Shown here piece after piece: positions 22,165 to 34,135 of a DNA stretch of 64,000 nucleotides. This DNA is from Stereum hirsutum FP-91666 SS1 (Eukaryota; Basidiomycota; Agaricomycetes; Russulales; Stereaceae). Position 1 is the first letter of the stretch, and the number at the start of each line of letters is the position of its first letter. The stretch lies in contig NW_006763134.1 of assembly GCF_000264905.1 (NCBI RefSeq), forward strand, positions 1,941,626 to 2,005,625, in the 5' to 3' direction. Position numbers and translations under genes: made by a program. The notes under the pieces were generated by a model. That model worked only from the letters and a program-made list of their open reading frames with translations. It was not told where the DNA came from and did no database searches.

Positions 22165-24777
22165 ATGCCGCCCCGTAGGAGCTCCAGGCGATCCACCACA
22201 GCGAAAAAAGAGTCGCAGGATCCAACAGTCGCCTCTGTTTCCACTAATGGGGCACAGCCCAAAATGTTGGGTGCGAATAAATCTAAAAAAAGGAAGGTAG
22301 TGAAAGAAACCCCAGATGAACGCCAAGTAGTTAAGTGCGCGGTAGCAAATCTATCGGTCGAGCTATTCCTCGAGGTACGTTCACTGCCACCTACTCTACA
22401 CATCTGGTTGTGAGCTGATCAAATTTACGACGGAAGGTCGGGTCCTACTGCGACCTCGTTGACCTTCTCAATCTCAGTCGAGCCAATAAATGGCTTCATG
22501 GTGTTTTCTTCAGCCGTTCTGCTTCATCTTGCTGGAAACAAGCCGCTCAAAACGAGCAGAGTGAGGGGTTACCGCCCTGCCCAGATGATCTAGATCTCCG
22601 ACGATACGTTAGCCTGATGATGGATCAACACTGCGAAGTATGCCTCTTGAGACTTATCTCCCTCTCTCGTACTGATTGTCAACGCGATCATATTATTGAT
22701 TTCATGCAATATGTAGCGGTGTGGCGAGGACGATGGTTACAACACGGTGTTATGGGCTGCACGAGAACGTTTGTGCCGCCGTTGTATCAAGACCCAGTAT
22801 GTGCTCCTTGTTCTCCACAACATCTCTCACCTGACGTAATCGCGCCACTCTTCAGCTACAGAGCGACCCTTCCTAACTTTCTTATGCCGAATATGTACGG
22901 CTATGAAAAACTGATGGCCATCAAAATCTGGCAACCTGACGAGAGGCGCTATCATTATGGACTAATCAGAGGCGCAACTCGATACGCGGTGAGAGAAATT
23001 AAACTCCTGAAGGAAGTAGTTCCCGGGATGTCGGTAGGGGAACTAGCTAAGATGATGGGACTCATTGTAGGGCAAAGAGCCAAGGAGGTAGCATGCGCCG
23101 TATTTATCGTTTATCGCTTTTCTCACATACTGCCTTCCTGTGATAGAACAACGGTGTCCATTCCGTGTGGCTATACGGCCGGTATACGGTCGCAGCCGAG
23201 GAACGGCATGCCATCGAGCAGAAGGCCTACCAGAAGAACCTCGAATTGTCGCTCAAGTTGGAACGAGAACGGGAGAGCAAGAGGAAAGCGGCTGTGGAGA
23301 AGCGGTGGGAAGCGTAAGCCATTCTCTCTCGAATTTATCACCGAAATGAAGACTACAATGATGGACGACTGAAATAGCATCAAGGCGAAATTAACCGAAG
23401 CAGGATTCGACGACGTCTTGAATGTGGAAGTATACACCTCTTTGGTGCGTCAGAGGCAAAGCGTCAATCAGGAGCGCCAATTCGTAGACAAAGGTTCGTT
23501 CCTTGCTTTCCTGTACCTCTGTACTCTTACTGACGCCGAGTCATTCAGAATGGAGCGACCTGCGCAAGGAGCTCAATCCTATACTAAATGACCTGTGTAT
23601 CAAAGTGGCAGAACACCGCCGCAAAGACGTGCTGGTTCTGCGCCTTGTTCAACTAAAGTCCCTGATAGAAGAGGTGGCGACCTCTGACGAGGACCTCGCC
23701 AACATTCCTTCCTGTCACTATGCCAATTTCGCCATGGACTCGGACGTAAAGGACAAAATCCGCCAGTTCCCTGGCGCCGGCGAGCTTAGTCCAGAGGTGC
23801 TCGATACCATACGCGGGAAGTTGACGGTCCAAAAGCTTCGACGAGACTTTGAATGGCGTTTGTCCCGAAACTTCCCCTCCGTCGTAAAGCAACACAGGGA
23901 TCAATCGCTGAAGGACCACCCCCTTGCCCTCTTCATGTGTTACCATGATTCATGTAATGCTGGGAAGACGAATCCCCTCACATCCATAACCGCCATGCAT
24001 CCATGCTTGTGCGATCGTTTTACGCCTAGAAAGTTGTGCCTACTCGAAAAGGTTCCCGGTGGTGCTTATGACTACGCTGTCCGTGAGGTATTCCAGTTCG
24101 CCCCTTGGAAATTCGGGCACCTGAAACTCCATTGGGATTCGGGAGCCATGAAGCACCTGATGGAGCTGGGCAGTATAGACCCCGCCCAGGGAAGAGCACA
24201 GGACATGGACCAGGCGGGTTTCTTCGTGCAGTGTCATTCATGTAAGAACAAGGTTCGGGGCATGATAATGGGTTGGCGTACTGCTGTGTGTTGTTTTTAT
24301 GGGTAGCATTTCCTCAACCGCGCACTGATTTTTTCTTGCAGTTTCACCACATGTCAACAACGCATATCACAGGAAACCTTGATCTACGACTTGCAGGCGA
24401 GGAAGAGACGAAGCTCGCTCGGACCCTCACGAAGGAGACCGAGAAGACCTCACGCGAGGCTCATGAGAAGCTCTCGCTCTGGCAGTGTTTATTCTGTCCT
24501 GCTAACAAGAGGATGTCGCTTTTAATGCCGGAACTGGTGGTCCATCTGAAGCATGAGTTAGTCCTTCTCACTCCTTCGTTCTGATGGTCTACTCACATCC
24601 ATATGAAGACATCGCAGAAACGACCTGCGAGAAGGCCATAACCATGAGCGGGACCCACAAAGCCCTCCTTATGTTCCTCACGCGGTCGCTCTTCTCCCTC
24701 CTGGTAGCAATAAAAACCTCAAAGAAACGGAGAAACTGTGGCTAGAGCAAGGGTTCGCGAAGGTGATGAAGAAGTGA
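22165..24777 (+). CDS. F-box protein with a cysteine cluster
   Basis: Nine exons (22165-22374, 22437-22637, 22717-22796, 22856-23087, 23147-23313, 23378-23493, 23549-24252, 24342-24556, 24618-24777) give 694 aa. A basic N-terminus (MPPRRSSRRS) precedes an F-box-like helix set (LSVELFLEVGSYCDLVDLLN, NKWLHGVF). A CxxC...CxxC cluster (CERCGE...CRRCIK) follows, a common arrangement in Agaricomycete F-box proteins. Residues from about 230 include a charged coiled-coil (LKLERERESKRKAAVEKRW). Two more Cys/His groups occur late (CHSCK, CLFCPAN). It probably recruits an unknown substrate to an SCF ubiquitin ligase. No orthologue with known function is recognised. Confidence 0.75.
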
Positions 24778-25082
24778 ACTCTGGACCAGCGTTGGACCAG
24801 CGCGTTAGTTGTATTACGTACGACCCTTAGAGATCTAGTGATATCGATCTTTTATGAGCTTATAGCGACTGTGTATGAGATCTTGTAATGAGTTGAATAA
24901 ATGTCGTGGTACCTTTCGTTGCTTGTGCAGTCCTCAGAAAGAACGACACATAGGCGCTGGTGTCCATGCCACAGAACGGATGCGCCAAAACTCGGCGCAT
25001 GGGCCACACGGCTATTTCCGCCGCCTCCCATGAATCCGAATTTCTCGACTTTACGCGCAACTCTCTTCACCAGCCTTCCAGC
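24778..25082. other. Intergenic region before RPB10
   Basis: About 300 bp between the F-box stop and the RPB10 ATG. Nothing beyond short chance frames is seen. It must include the RPB10 promoter. Confidence 0.5.
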
Positions 25083-25599
25083 ATGGTGCGTATACGGTCT
25101 CTTACCTTTCTGCTACCCTCTCACGTTGTTCGCATATGCACTACTAGATCATTCCAGTTCGCTGTTTCTCGTGTGGAAAGGTCATCGGTGACAAATGGAA
25201 TGCCTACCTTGAACTGCTTTCGCAGGACAAGAGCGAAGGGTGCGGCTCTTTCGCTACTCTTCCTCTTGCACATCTGACTGACACATCACGGACATGTTAT
25301 TCGAAATCATCAAATGCACAATTATGGATTGGTCGACACGCGTGCTTAGTGAGGCGCTGGACGAGCTGCAACTGAAGCGATACTGTTGTCGGCGGATGGT
25401 CTTGACCCACGTCGACCTCATCGAAAAACTTCTCCATTATAACCGTGCGTCTTGGCTCTCTCTGCGCCATCCACACCCTACGCTTGCGTGCTGGCCGTTC
25501 TGGTCTTTTCCTTTTCACAGTGCTGATGACATATCGTCCTTTCGTTCTTCAGCCATGGAGCGCACAAAAGACAAGAGGGATTACATGGCCCAGTCATAG
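25083..25599 (+). CDS. RPB10: RNA polymerase I/II/III common subunit Rpb10 (RPABC5)
   Basis: Four exons (25083-25085, 25148-25239, 25350-25444, 25553-25599) give 78 aa, close to the 70 or so residues usual for the family. The first coding exon is the ATG alone, spliced to ATC so the protein begins [15 protein letters not shown]. The zinc-binding pattern CFSCG...RYCCRRM is complete, and the conserved [13 protein letters not shown] helix follows. Rpb10 is an essential zinc protein at the base of all three nuclear RNA polymerases. Its C-terminus is about ten residues longer than in yeast. Simple ORF finding misses this gene because no exon exceeds 95 bp. Confidence 0.93.
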
Positions 25600-26698
25600 T
25601 TCTCGTTCTGCTTTGTCGTCGTTGCTGTGTAAGAGTATTGATTTGACATGTGATGCGCGGTCCGTGTCAATTGTATCTGGTTTATACGACTAATGTGGTG
25701 TTGGCCCTTGGCGAGAGACAACGGCGACGGCGAGCCAAACTCTTGGAGCAGAACAGGACAAGATATTATCGGGTTAGGCTCTGTCTACTTCTCCTTGTCG
25801 CTCCCCTCACCATCGTCCCTAATCCAACTACCATGCGTCTCCACTTTCAATACGTCTTTCGAGCCTTCGTACGCCACCCCGTACGACTACGACACCCATC
25901 CTTCTACTATGGCGTCAACCGAAACGCGGTATTTGTCGACGCATGATATCTCAAGCTATAGTCGAATTCCTCGGCCCTTAGAAACCTATTCCTTCAGGCT
26001 GTATCCTCGGTCTGCTTTCTCGATGGACATGGCTGCACCGCGCACCATTGTTTATAACCGGTTGGACTGACCTGTGGCGCAAGCGCTAAGAATCAATCTT
26101 GCTCCTCCGTGGATTTATGGTGGGTGACGCCCTCAGTGATCCTGTGTACTCCTCTCGGGCGCTGTATAAGCATTGTGTTCCGAAAATGTACAGCATGATG
26201 CTTTTCTGCCTGCGTATTGTCAAGAAGCTCGGCGATTCGTGAACGTCAATTATCCCGTCTGACTGACGTGCACCGTTACAGTAGAATACTTCGGCACAAA
26301 TATTTTATCTGGTTTGAGCGCTCGAGGCGTTGAGCTGGTGGTTCTGGGCGATCCGCGTCGATGCTGGGCGCTCGGACGCTGCGACTGTTCCGTCAAAACG
26401 TGCTCGAGCTATGAAGCTTGAGGCTTGAAGTTTCGTACTTGTCGGGCAAGGTATGAAGGACGAGAGTAGAGACAACAACCGCTGGCTGTGTTAGGCGTCT
26501 CAACATCTATATATAAGGTGTAACGAGGACGAGAACGAGAACAAGCAAGAGACATGTCGAAAGGAAATGGAGAAAAAAGAACGAAATCGTCTAATATACA
26601 CAGATCATACAGAAAGCACCCGCTTTACATCCCGAATCGCCATCATATGCTGCCACCGTCTATTTCCCGCCACCACCACTCCAAGGAAACCCCTCCAT
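25600..26698. other. 1.1-kb intergenic region with an unassigned frame
   Basis: The RPB10 stop is followed by spacer DNA up to the 3' end of the inositol oxygenase gene on the opposite strand. A 125-codon plus-strand frame (25693-26070), Ser/Pro/Tyr-rich, matches nothing I know and has no clear start context. I treat it as probably noncoding. Confidence 0.4.
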
Positions 26699-28087
26699 CT
26701 ACCAGTCAATCTCCTCAGGGAAGTACTTCGCGATCAATCCCTCATAGTACGGCCTCAACTTGACCGGGTCGACGGGGTCATCGTCCTTGGAGTAGAGGTC
26801 GTACGGGTTGAACGCTTTCACGGCTGCGAGGGATTTGAGGTCTTTCTCGTTCGTGAGGTGGGCGTAGGCGCCTTCGCGGTGCCATCTGTGGAATGGAGGG
26901 ATGTCGATGATGGGCATGAATGTTCAGGGGCGGTGGAGGAGGGAAATGTAACGAAGGAGAGAAGACGTACGGGTAGAAGCTGTGGTAGCGGATCATGGCG
27001 AGACCTTCCTCGGGGAGGGAGCTTTGGGCTTTGAGGACGTGGTAGAGGTACTATGCAACCGGCCGTCAGTATCATCATCGAAAAGAGAAGTATTGATTGT
27101 GGATGAAGCCTAGATGAATGTCAGACTAACCTCATCGTGTCCCCATGAAAGCATAACGTTGTCCAATCCACAGTGCGGCTGGTAAATCCCATACTCGGAC
27201 GAAAAGACGGGGTCATTGTAGTCTGGGTTACCCTTGAACGTCTCGGGGTATATGATCTTCTCGGAGAAGCCACAGCCGACGACGAAGGTATCCTGTACCA
27301 CCCATCAGGCAATCGAAGATATTAAGATCGAGTACCAAGCACATCGAGGCGATATGAATAGTCTACTCACGCCGACGACATCCCACTGTCCCTCAGACCC
27401 GAACATGAATAGAAGTTTGCCAAGGTCGTGGACGAGACCGGTGACTTGCATCCAGTCCGGCTTGTTGTCGCGACGCATAGCCTCGGCGGTCTGGAGCAGA
27501 TGCTCGATCTGAGAAACGCTTGTCTGTAAAGCCACGATGTTATTAGAGTGTCCGACGGGGGGTAAAGAGACCACGAAAGGTGTTCGACGTACATCGGGGT
27601 CTGACTCGTCCACAAGCTTGTTGAGCATCTCCATGGCGTCCCAGATACCCATACGGGCTCTCTTCTTCTGCTTGAATTCAACACGAGACTTGATGTTGAA
27701 GTCCACGGTCTGCTTCTCTATAGGCAATATAAAGTTCAGACAAACGTTCGTTAGCGTTTATGCCATGAAGGAATGAAGGGTAAGTGGCGCAGGAGACCTA
27801 CCGTGTTGCTCCTTGTAGAAGTTTTTGACGCGGTCGCAAGCCTCCTCGTAATTCCTGAACGTGGCCTTATCTTTCTCAGTGTCAAACTTAGACTTCTCGT
27901 CCCATGCTTGCTTCTGCTTCAACTTAAGGACGTTGACTATTTTAAAATAAAAAGAATATAAAGTTGAGTTTATAGTTAGCACTGTGGCTGAAATTTTCGA
28001 CTGACCTTCATCGACGGCGTCGGAGACTTCATCGAAAGCCTTTCCGTCGCGGTTCATGGCCTCCTCAGGAGCGTAGATGATATGCAT
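26699..28087 (-). CDS. MIOX: Myo-inositol oxygenase
   Basis: Seven exons (28087-28006, 27936-27802, 27717-27593, 27523-27371, 27292-27131, 27050-26971, 26885-26699) give 307 aa, a usual MIOX length. Diagnostic stretches are present in order: [22 protein letters not shown] (HD iron ligands), [45 protein letters not shown] and the C-terminal YFPEEIDW. The enzyme uses a mixed-valent di-iron site to cleave myo-inositol to D-glucuronate in the cytosol. All metal-binding His/Asp positions I can place look intact. Start taken at [11 protein letters not shown]; the 27 codons upstream in the same frame are unlikely to be translated. Confidence 0.95.
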
Positions 28088-29401
28088 GGCTGAAGGTAGG
28101 AAATGGAAAGATGTCGGGTAGATAGGCGGCAAAGAGACGTTCCTATAGACAAGGTCGTATATATACAAGAGACGTCAGCGTCAATCATGAAACAATGGCA
28201 AAGGCACCACGACTCGAGGAGGTGATCGACATCAACGCGCAGTGTGGGCCTGTGGTGTCACTAACCGCTTGGACAATCAATTCGATAAGGGGAAAATCCG
28301 GCGGGAGTTATACAGATGCAAGCGGATCGAGGGGCCAAAGATGAGGCTTGTGAGACGAGACGAGAGGAGCTGGGCTGGGGGATGAGTTGAAGCAAGTTCG
28401 AAGAAGCGGTCTTTTAAAGATGCTGAGGATCGAGCGGACCGGAAGCCAAGGTAACGTGGGGTCAAAAACCAGGTGCAAATTGGAAATGAAAGAGTGGGGG
28501 AGCTCAAATGTTCATGCGAGATCTAAGAGAAGATTCGAGGTATCTGCCAATATGGTTGTGCGGATGTGAGCGGTGAGAGGAAACGGTGTGGTCATTAGGC
28601 CGCTGACAGCGCTGTGTCGGGGTGGTAGTGTGGCGCCGGAAAAAAAAACTACGCGGGGTAGGCCGCGGTGCGGCTGTGCCTTGGTTGCATGATGAATGGC
28701 AGTGCGTGGAGTGGAGCGAGCATTGTGAAGTCAGTCAAGGTTTTGAAGACGCAAGCTACGGAGATGTATGATTCCGTAGAAATGTCGAGAACACAGGGAC
28801 GGAGGGTGTATTCGTTCACTAGAAGTGCTTGTTTCTGCTCAGCTGATTGAATTTGGACCTGTCCAGAGTCGTTGTTGGTCTTGTGGACACAACTTGCAGT
28901 CATATTTTTCCTGGATGGTGTCTAGGCACAAGACACCATATTGATCGTACGAATTGAGCGAACAATATGTCACTGAAATAAAGGAACTCACCAATTTACC
29001 ACCGCTATCCAATCTATCGTCGACACTGTATCTACTCCATACGATCCTCCTCACCAAGAGCCTGTCTTTATGCGTTGATACTTGAATTTTGGCAAGGACG
29101 ATCTCGGTGATATCACAGCTTCCCAGTACCTTTTCCTCGGGCATGATAAGATGGACAGGAGTGCATCATATGATTGCGTTCAACAGAGTTGCAGGATTCT
29201 CGACAAGGACGAAGCGACTAACGGACAGCAAGGCAGTCGGTCCGAGTCCCGAGCATCCAAATCGGGCCAGTACGTCTTCGCAATTAGCCGACGAACATAT
29301 GGAAAGAGTGATCCGGGTGGCCCATTCATCACCTCAACGAGCATCCCGTTCGTCCCGAAGTCCCTCACCTGAGTAATATTCAGTAACCCCCCAGTCTTAC
29401 C
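28088..29401. promoter_or_regulatory. 1.3-kb divergent intergenic region (MIOX / HAD phosphatase)
   Basis: The region separates two diverging genes and must include both promoters. Minus-strand frames near 28839-29144 and 29180-29509 have no family match, and the latter overlaps the phosphatase start. No repeat or RNA gene was recognised. Confidence 0.45.
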
Positions 29402-31011
29402 ATGGCCGATATCGAAGCACCAGAAAGCACCCTTCCCTACCCACCCGTCCACAAAGACAAGAAATTCGTTGTTCTCTCCGACTGGTTTGTGTAGATCTCT
29501 CGGCATCATTGATCACGTCCAACTTGCGTCCGTTACGACTTTCCCCTGCTTTTGGTTATACTGGCAGGAACGGTACACTGACTTGTGGCGGCAATGATTT
29601 GCCCATGAATGGCACAGGGATGGCACCATCACCACTTACGATTCGAATGATTGTGAGTCTCATTTCGATACGTCAAATTATTGTTCGAGAGCTATGTGCT
29701 TAGAGACTGATGGATGAATAGACATGACGGATTTCCTTGGATTCGGGAAGGAGAAGAGAAGGCAGGGTAACCTAGAGATCCTGTCTGGTAGAGAAACCTT
29801 CCGGTATGTCTCGTCTGCATCTCCTATACCTCCCGGTCATAGCCTACCCAGAAACTACGGTCTCAACCTGGATTCTCTGTAGCGATGCGTTCCGTGAGAT
29901 GTTGGAAAGTGTTTCCGCCAACGGACATACCTTCGAGGAGTGCAAGGAAGTTCTGAAGAACAGTGCGTCTCATTTCCTCATCCGTTCGATTTGTGTCTGT
30001 GTTGGCTATCATGAGAGGACGTTTTCATGAGGGAACTCTTCATTGTGCTGCGCTCATGGCGGCCCAGGTTATATCACTACTAGCCAAAGCACTTGTGCTA
30101 GTATCTCTCGACTATCTTCTTTGGACCAAATAGGCCAATAAAGCCTGTCTGTCTCTGCCGTTTAATAATATTCACAAACACGCTTCCTCTGATTCAGACA
30201 TCAAACTGGACTCCGGCTTCAAGGACTTCTACCAGTTCTGCAAGAGCAAAGACATCCCCGTCATCATCGTCTCCAGGTAACCTCTCCTTCCACCTTCACC
30301 ACATACATACTGCCTCCGTCCACATTATACAATCTTATTCACATCACACTCATTCTTGGTGATAGTGGAATGGAACCCCTCATCCGCGCCGTGCTGTCCA
30401 AACTCATCGGCGAAGAAGACGGAAAGGACATCGAGATCATCTCGAACACCGCGGTCGTCAAGCCTGACGGGAAATGGGAGATCCAGTATCGTCACCCGAG
30501 CAGGTACAGTGCTCCACGAATTTCTATGCCACGAACTCGTGGCTCTACTCCGACATTGATTTTCGGCTTCTCGTGCTTTACTCTACCCTAGTGGTTTCGG
30601 CCACGACAAGTCGCAGGCTATCCTTCCCTACCGCCGCCTCGAAAACCCTCCTACGCTGTTCTTCTTTGGCGACGGCGTCTCCGGTCAGTTTCTCCTCATC
30701 TTCCTCATCTTGCTTCTCTTTGAACCCCTCCCTGACTTTGCACTCCTCCCTCCCTCCCTCACCACGGTGTATCGCACCCTCCTGCCCACGACCACGGCGT
30801 CCGCTGTACAGACATGTCCGCCGCGAAACACGCCGACATCCTCTTCGTCAAAGAAAAACCCGACGGCGACAACGACCTGGCTGCGTACTGCAACAGGGAG
30901 GGCATCAAGCACATCCTTTTCCCTGATTTTAGTGAGGCGACGAAGGTGGTGAGGAGTGTTGTGGAGGGGGAGAAGACACGGGAGGAGGTGTTGGGGAAGG
31001 GGAGGTGTTGA
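29402..31011 (+). CDS. HAD-superfamily phosphatase (MtnX / phosphoserine-phosphatase-like)
   Basis: Eight exons (29402-29484, 29618-29652, 29722-29803, 29883-29962, 30198-30276, 30366-30503, 30592-30683, 30812-31011) give 262 aa. HAD motif I is SDWDGTIT, motif II is VIIVSSGM, motif III includes the Lys of YRHPSSGFGHDKSQ, and motif IV is FFFGDGVSDMSAAKHAD, so the catalytic set is complete. The correct second exon is only 35 bp. Using an earlier AG would give DWNGTLT and destroy the motif. The family includes 2,3-diketo-5-methylthiopentyl-1-phosphate phosphatases of methionine salvage and PHOSPHO-type enzymes. The actual substrate is not decided by sequence. Confidence 0.85.
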
Positions 31012-31438
31012 GATTCAGGTGACGAGGCGAAGACGGGGTGGAGAGACGCGGATGAGATGAGAGCCGGGTGCGTGGTGCGGATGATTTCGGTCGTGGAAGT
31101 TGGTGTATGCTGAGAGCGAGTGAAAGGGAAGAAAGATTAGAAGATGGAAGGGATAAATTGTAGTAGAAGGACTAGGGAACGAAGGGTCCATAGAAGTGTA
31201 ATCATCTTGTTTGTTAGGATTAGGAAGGATACATACGTGACCGGCAACGCCATCACGGTTCAATTCAATACACACAATCCCCGCTTTTGCTTTGTGAGTG
31301 AAGCCCATCACCACACCCACACATTCATAGGGAAAGTCCTCGCAGCGCACGGTTCCAACGCTTAGGCCATCTCAAACGAACAACTCCCAATTAAACTCGC
31401 ATCGTCCTCCAACTCCAACATTCTTATTCTCAAATAAA
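31012..31438. other. Convergent 3' intergenic region
   Basis: 427 bp between two converging stop codons. It is purine-rich just after the phosphatase stop. No gene seen. Confidence 0.55.
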
Positions 31439-32823
31439 TCACACATAAACACGCCTTCGCGCCCACACAAAATAAGGTACAACACAAAGTAGCCCAACAC
31501 CACACACAAGCAACCCCACAGTCGCGGGCGAAACCGTCCACGCAACGACGATCAGAAACAGGGAGGTGCAGAAGCCTGAGAGGAGGAGCAGGGCCGTCGG
31601 CAGTCGGGAGGTGATGCAGAAGAGGAGGAAGGAGCCGTTTATGTCCTTTGATAATCTCTGAAACGCACGCACACACACACACACATCAGCCGATTGGTTC
31701 GAAGTTGTCAGAGAGACGGAGGAATTAGAGGCGGGTGAGATGTACATACCGCGAAATCGTGGCCGTTGCTGTGTCCGTATTTGAACAGAAAACAGGCGTC
31801 GAGGATGATTCCCAGGCCGCAGGATACGGACGAGGCCGCTACTGCGTCTTTAGCGAGACCGTCGACTGTGAAGAGCGTGGAGGAGCCGGCGGAGAAGCCG
31901 AATACGGTGGCGTCGATCCTGGTATGGCATCGAAGTTAAATTAAGTTGCGCTAGTGGAAGACAGGAACAGAATCGACGTACGCAGCATTTCCGAGGAGCT
32001 AAGCAGGCGTGCAGAGTTTAAATTGTGTCGAAGTGAGTAACAGGTTGATAAGTACAGTAAGTAGTAGTGAACGGGCGGCGGGAGAGAAGACAAACGAAAC
32101 GACTCACGAAAGCGCCGACTGTGTACCACTCGACTAGACTCTTCTTCAAAATTTCCTCGTACGCGTGCGAATGCTGCGCAGAATTCAATTCCGTGTGGTA
32201 CGTGAACGTCTTGAAGACGAAGTGCATAGCAGAGAAGAACGCGAGGTATGCGCTAACCAGCCGATGTTCGGTTGGTGGTCCGTTCGCATGCTCAGACTCT
32301 GTTAGGTTAAGACCATGGCTTATATCCGACTGTGGCGGTGGTGGAGGTGGTGGTGGAGGTGGATAGGAGATGGTAGGGGTTGGTGGTGGGTAGTATCGAA
32401 CCACGTCGTTCCCGGTCGAGTCTGAGAGGTGGATAGGTGGCAGTGAAGCGTCCGAGATGTCTGCTTCCTGATCGAACGGAAAGTCTGGAAGTGACAGTGG
32501 CCCTTGTACCGTAGAAGTGGGCCGAACCCCGATGTTATCCAAATCAAGTGATGAAGAGGGATCGACTACGACAGTAATGGTAGAAATCGCGACATAGACA
32601 CCGTGTCGAGTGTCAGCCTGTGTGACGAAAGTCAGTCATCGTAGTCTGTGAGGGATGTTTGGAGGAGCGTAAGATGAGGACCCACTTGATGTCGTTTCCT
32701 CATATTCTCACTCGGGAAGGTTCCTCCGCAGTTAAAGCACACCCATAAATGGTTCAGGTCTGTGTGTCTCTGCAGCTCGTCCGGACTACCGAACGAGGTG
32801 TCGCATGCTGGGCAGGGTAGCAT
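31439..32823 (-). CDS. Predicted membrane protein with two N-terminal C2H2 zinc fingers
   Basis: Five exons (32823-32686, 32617-32108, 31998-31982, 31918-31750, 31657-31439) give 350 aa with consistent phases; one exon is only 17 nt. The first 46 residues hold two C2H2-like fingers (CPACDTSFGSPDELQRHTDLNH and CFNCGGTFPSENMRKRH). A Pro-rich linker with about ten consecutive prolines follows. The C-terminal half has about five hydrophobic segments, including AYLAFFSAMHFVF, VSCGLGIILDACFLF, FCTSLFLIVVAWTV and VGLLVCGVGLLCVVPYFV. The membrane half resembles uncharacterised Agaricomycete proteins. I do not recognise a function. The fusion rests on one intron (32685-32618) between fingers and body, so two separate genes remain possible. 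Confidence 0.55.
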
Positions 32824-33105
32824 TGACCAGTTTACGGGTTATTGTTGACGTTATACGAGGATTAGTCGCGTTGAGATATATAGAGCACCTCGACGGGTGA
32901 TAGGCGCGTCTTGTTAGAGTGCGACCTGCCACCGCACCTAAAATATAGAGTCGCGATCAATGTCAAGGACATCAGTTCGACGAACACGAGTTCGTGGAAC
33001 ATACAGACGCACATATAAATCCTAGACGCGCTTGAGGTCTATCAACGACGTCGCAAGAAGAAAAAAACAATGATGGTAGTGGTGGTGGTATAAAAAGAGA
33101 TGAAT

Positions 33106-33590
33106 TTAGCGCCCTAGGATACCGATACTTGTGTGGTCGCTACCAGTGACAAAGACCGCGGACTCGGGGCAATACATGTCCTTACACCATGATTTCGAGG
33201 AGTGAGTACTTGTACGGTGCAGCAGTGTGTATAAGTTATAAGCCTCCATGTCGACGCAGGTAGGTTCTGTCGCCGAGTGAGATGAAGTCGAATCTTTGCC
33301 AAATGTCTGTGAGGGGTTGCAAGTTCAAGTTCGTGCAGAGTTGCGTTCCGGCAGAGCCCGAGGGCCTCTGCGGCACTTTCTCACGCGGTGTCGCGGCGAA
33401 CTGCTGTGGTCCAGGTTTTGGTACAGGTTTGTTACCGTCGCAGGCCGTTGCGGGTGATAAATATTCCTCTGCTCGGGAGTCTCTGTCACGAATTTATCCT
33501 GTACGACTGAGTCATCATGCAGATAAGTGAATTACATTCTGCGCTCATAAGGAAAGTACTTACCTCTGATAACAACCTGCAGTACTCCAT
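33106..33590 (-). CDS. Small unrecognised protein (113 aa, three exons)
   Basis: Exons 33590-33564, 33498-33385 and 33306-33106 join in phase 0. Donors are GTAAGT and GTGAGA, and acceptors are GTACAG and CTCACAG. The predicted protein begins MEYCRLLSE, is hydrophilic, and has a Cys pair near the end (SWCKDMYCPESAVFV). Canonical strong splice signals and an open frame across all three exons argue for a real gene, but there is no homologue I can name. A Cys-rich plus-strand frame (33282-33530) overlaps it antisense and I consider it a shadow. Confidence 0.4.
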
Positions 33591-34135
33591 CCTATGTATA
33601 AGATAGGCGGTCTTCTGGATAAAATTGGAATCATTTTATTTTCCCAAAATCTAGAAAGCACTGCTCTCGAATATCGTCGTGTGGCCCATGTTGTTCCTAG
33701 TAGGGGAAAGCGGTGAAGTGACGTAAGGCGAGGGACGACCCGAACGCCACCCGGGCACGCTGTTTATGGGTGTGCGACTAGCGCTGTGTTGGACATCAAG
33801 GACGTCGTTCATCTCAATCAAAGACAGCATTCGTGCTCATATATCGTCAAATAGACCCACACTCGCTTCTCTTGCCTCTCCCTATTTTTCTCGCGACAGA
33901 CAGTATTTTTTGGGCTCTCAGGAGAGCCCCGCTAGGTCGGCTCGGCGCGACGAATTTTGAGGCACAGCCTTTGTGAATAACCGTACCGGGATAAGCGACC
34001 GACGGTCTCACCGTCGACGACGAAGCCACAACAGCCCCAAGCGCTCTTTTCTATCCCTCACCACCGTCGACATCGTCCACAACAGCGACGGCGACGACGA
34101 ACACACCTATCCGCATCTCCGTCACCGCGCTGCCC
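33591..34135. promoter_or_regulatory. Divergent upstream region of the PI4P 5-kinase gene
   Basis: 545 bp between the small minus-strand gene and the kinase ATG. The last 150 bp are rich in short CGAC/GACG-type triplets before the start codon. No specific motif is called. Confidence 0.45.

Noticed and set aside
29573..29652. HAD phosphatase exon giving DWNGTLT, which would suggest a dead enzyme
   Set aside because: The AG at 29617 gives DWDGTITTYDSND in the right phase, so the catalytic Asp is present.
32018..32366. Plus-strand frame ending in poly-Gly opposite the polyproline tract
   Set aside because: It is the antisense shadow of the membrane-protein exon.
33282..33530. Cys-rich plus-strand small secreted protein
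   Set aside because: No signal peptide, and it is antisense to a spliced minus-strand model with better signals.
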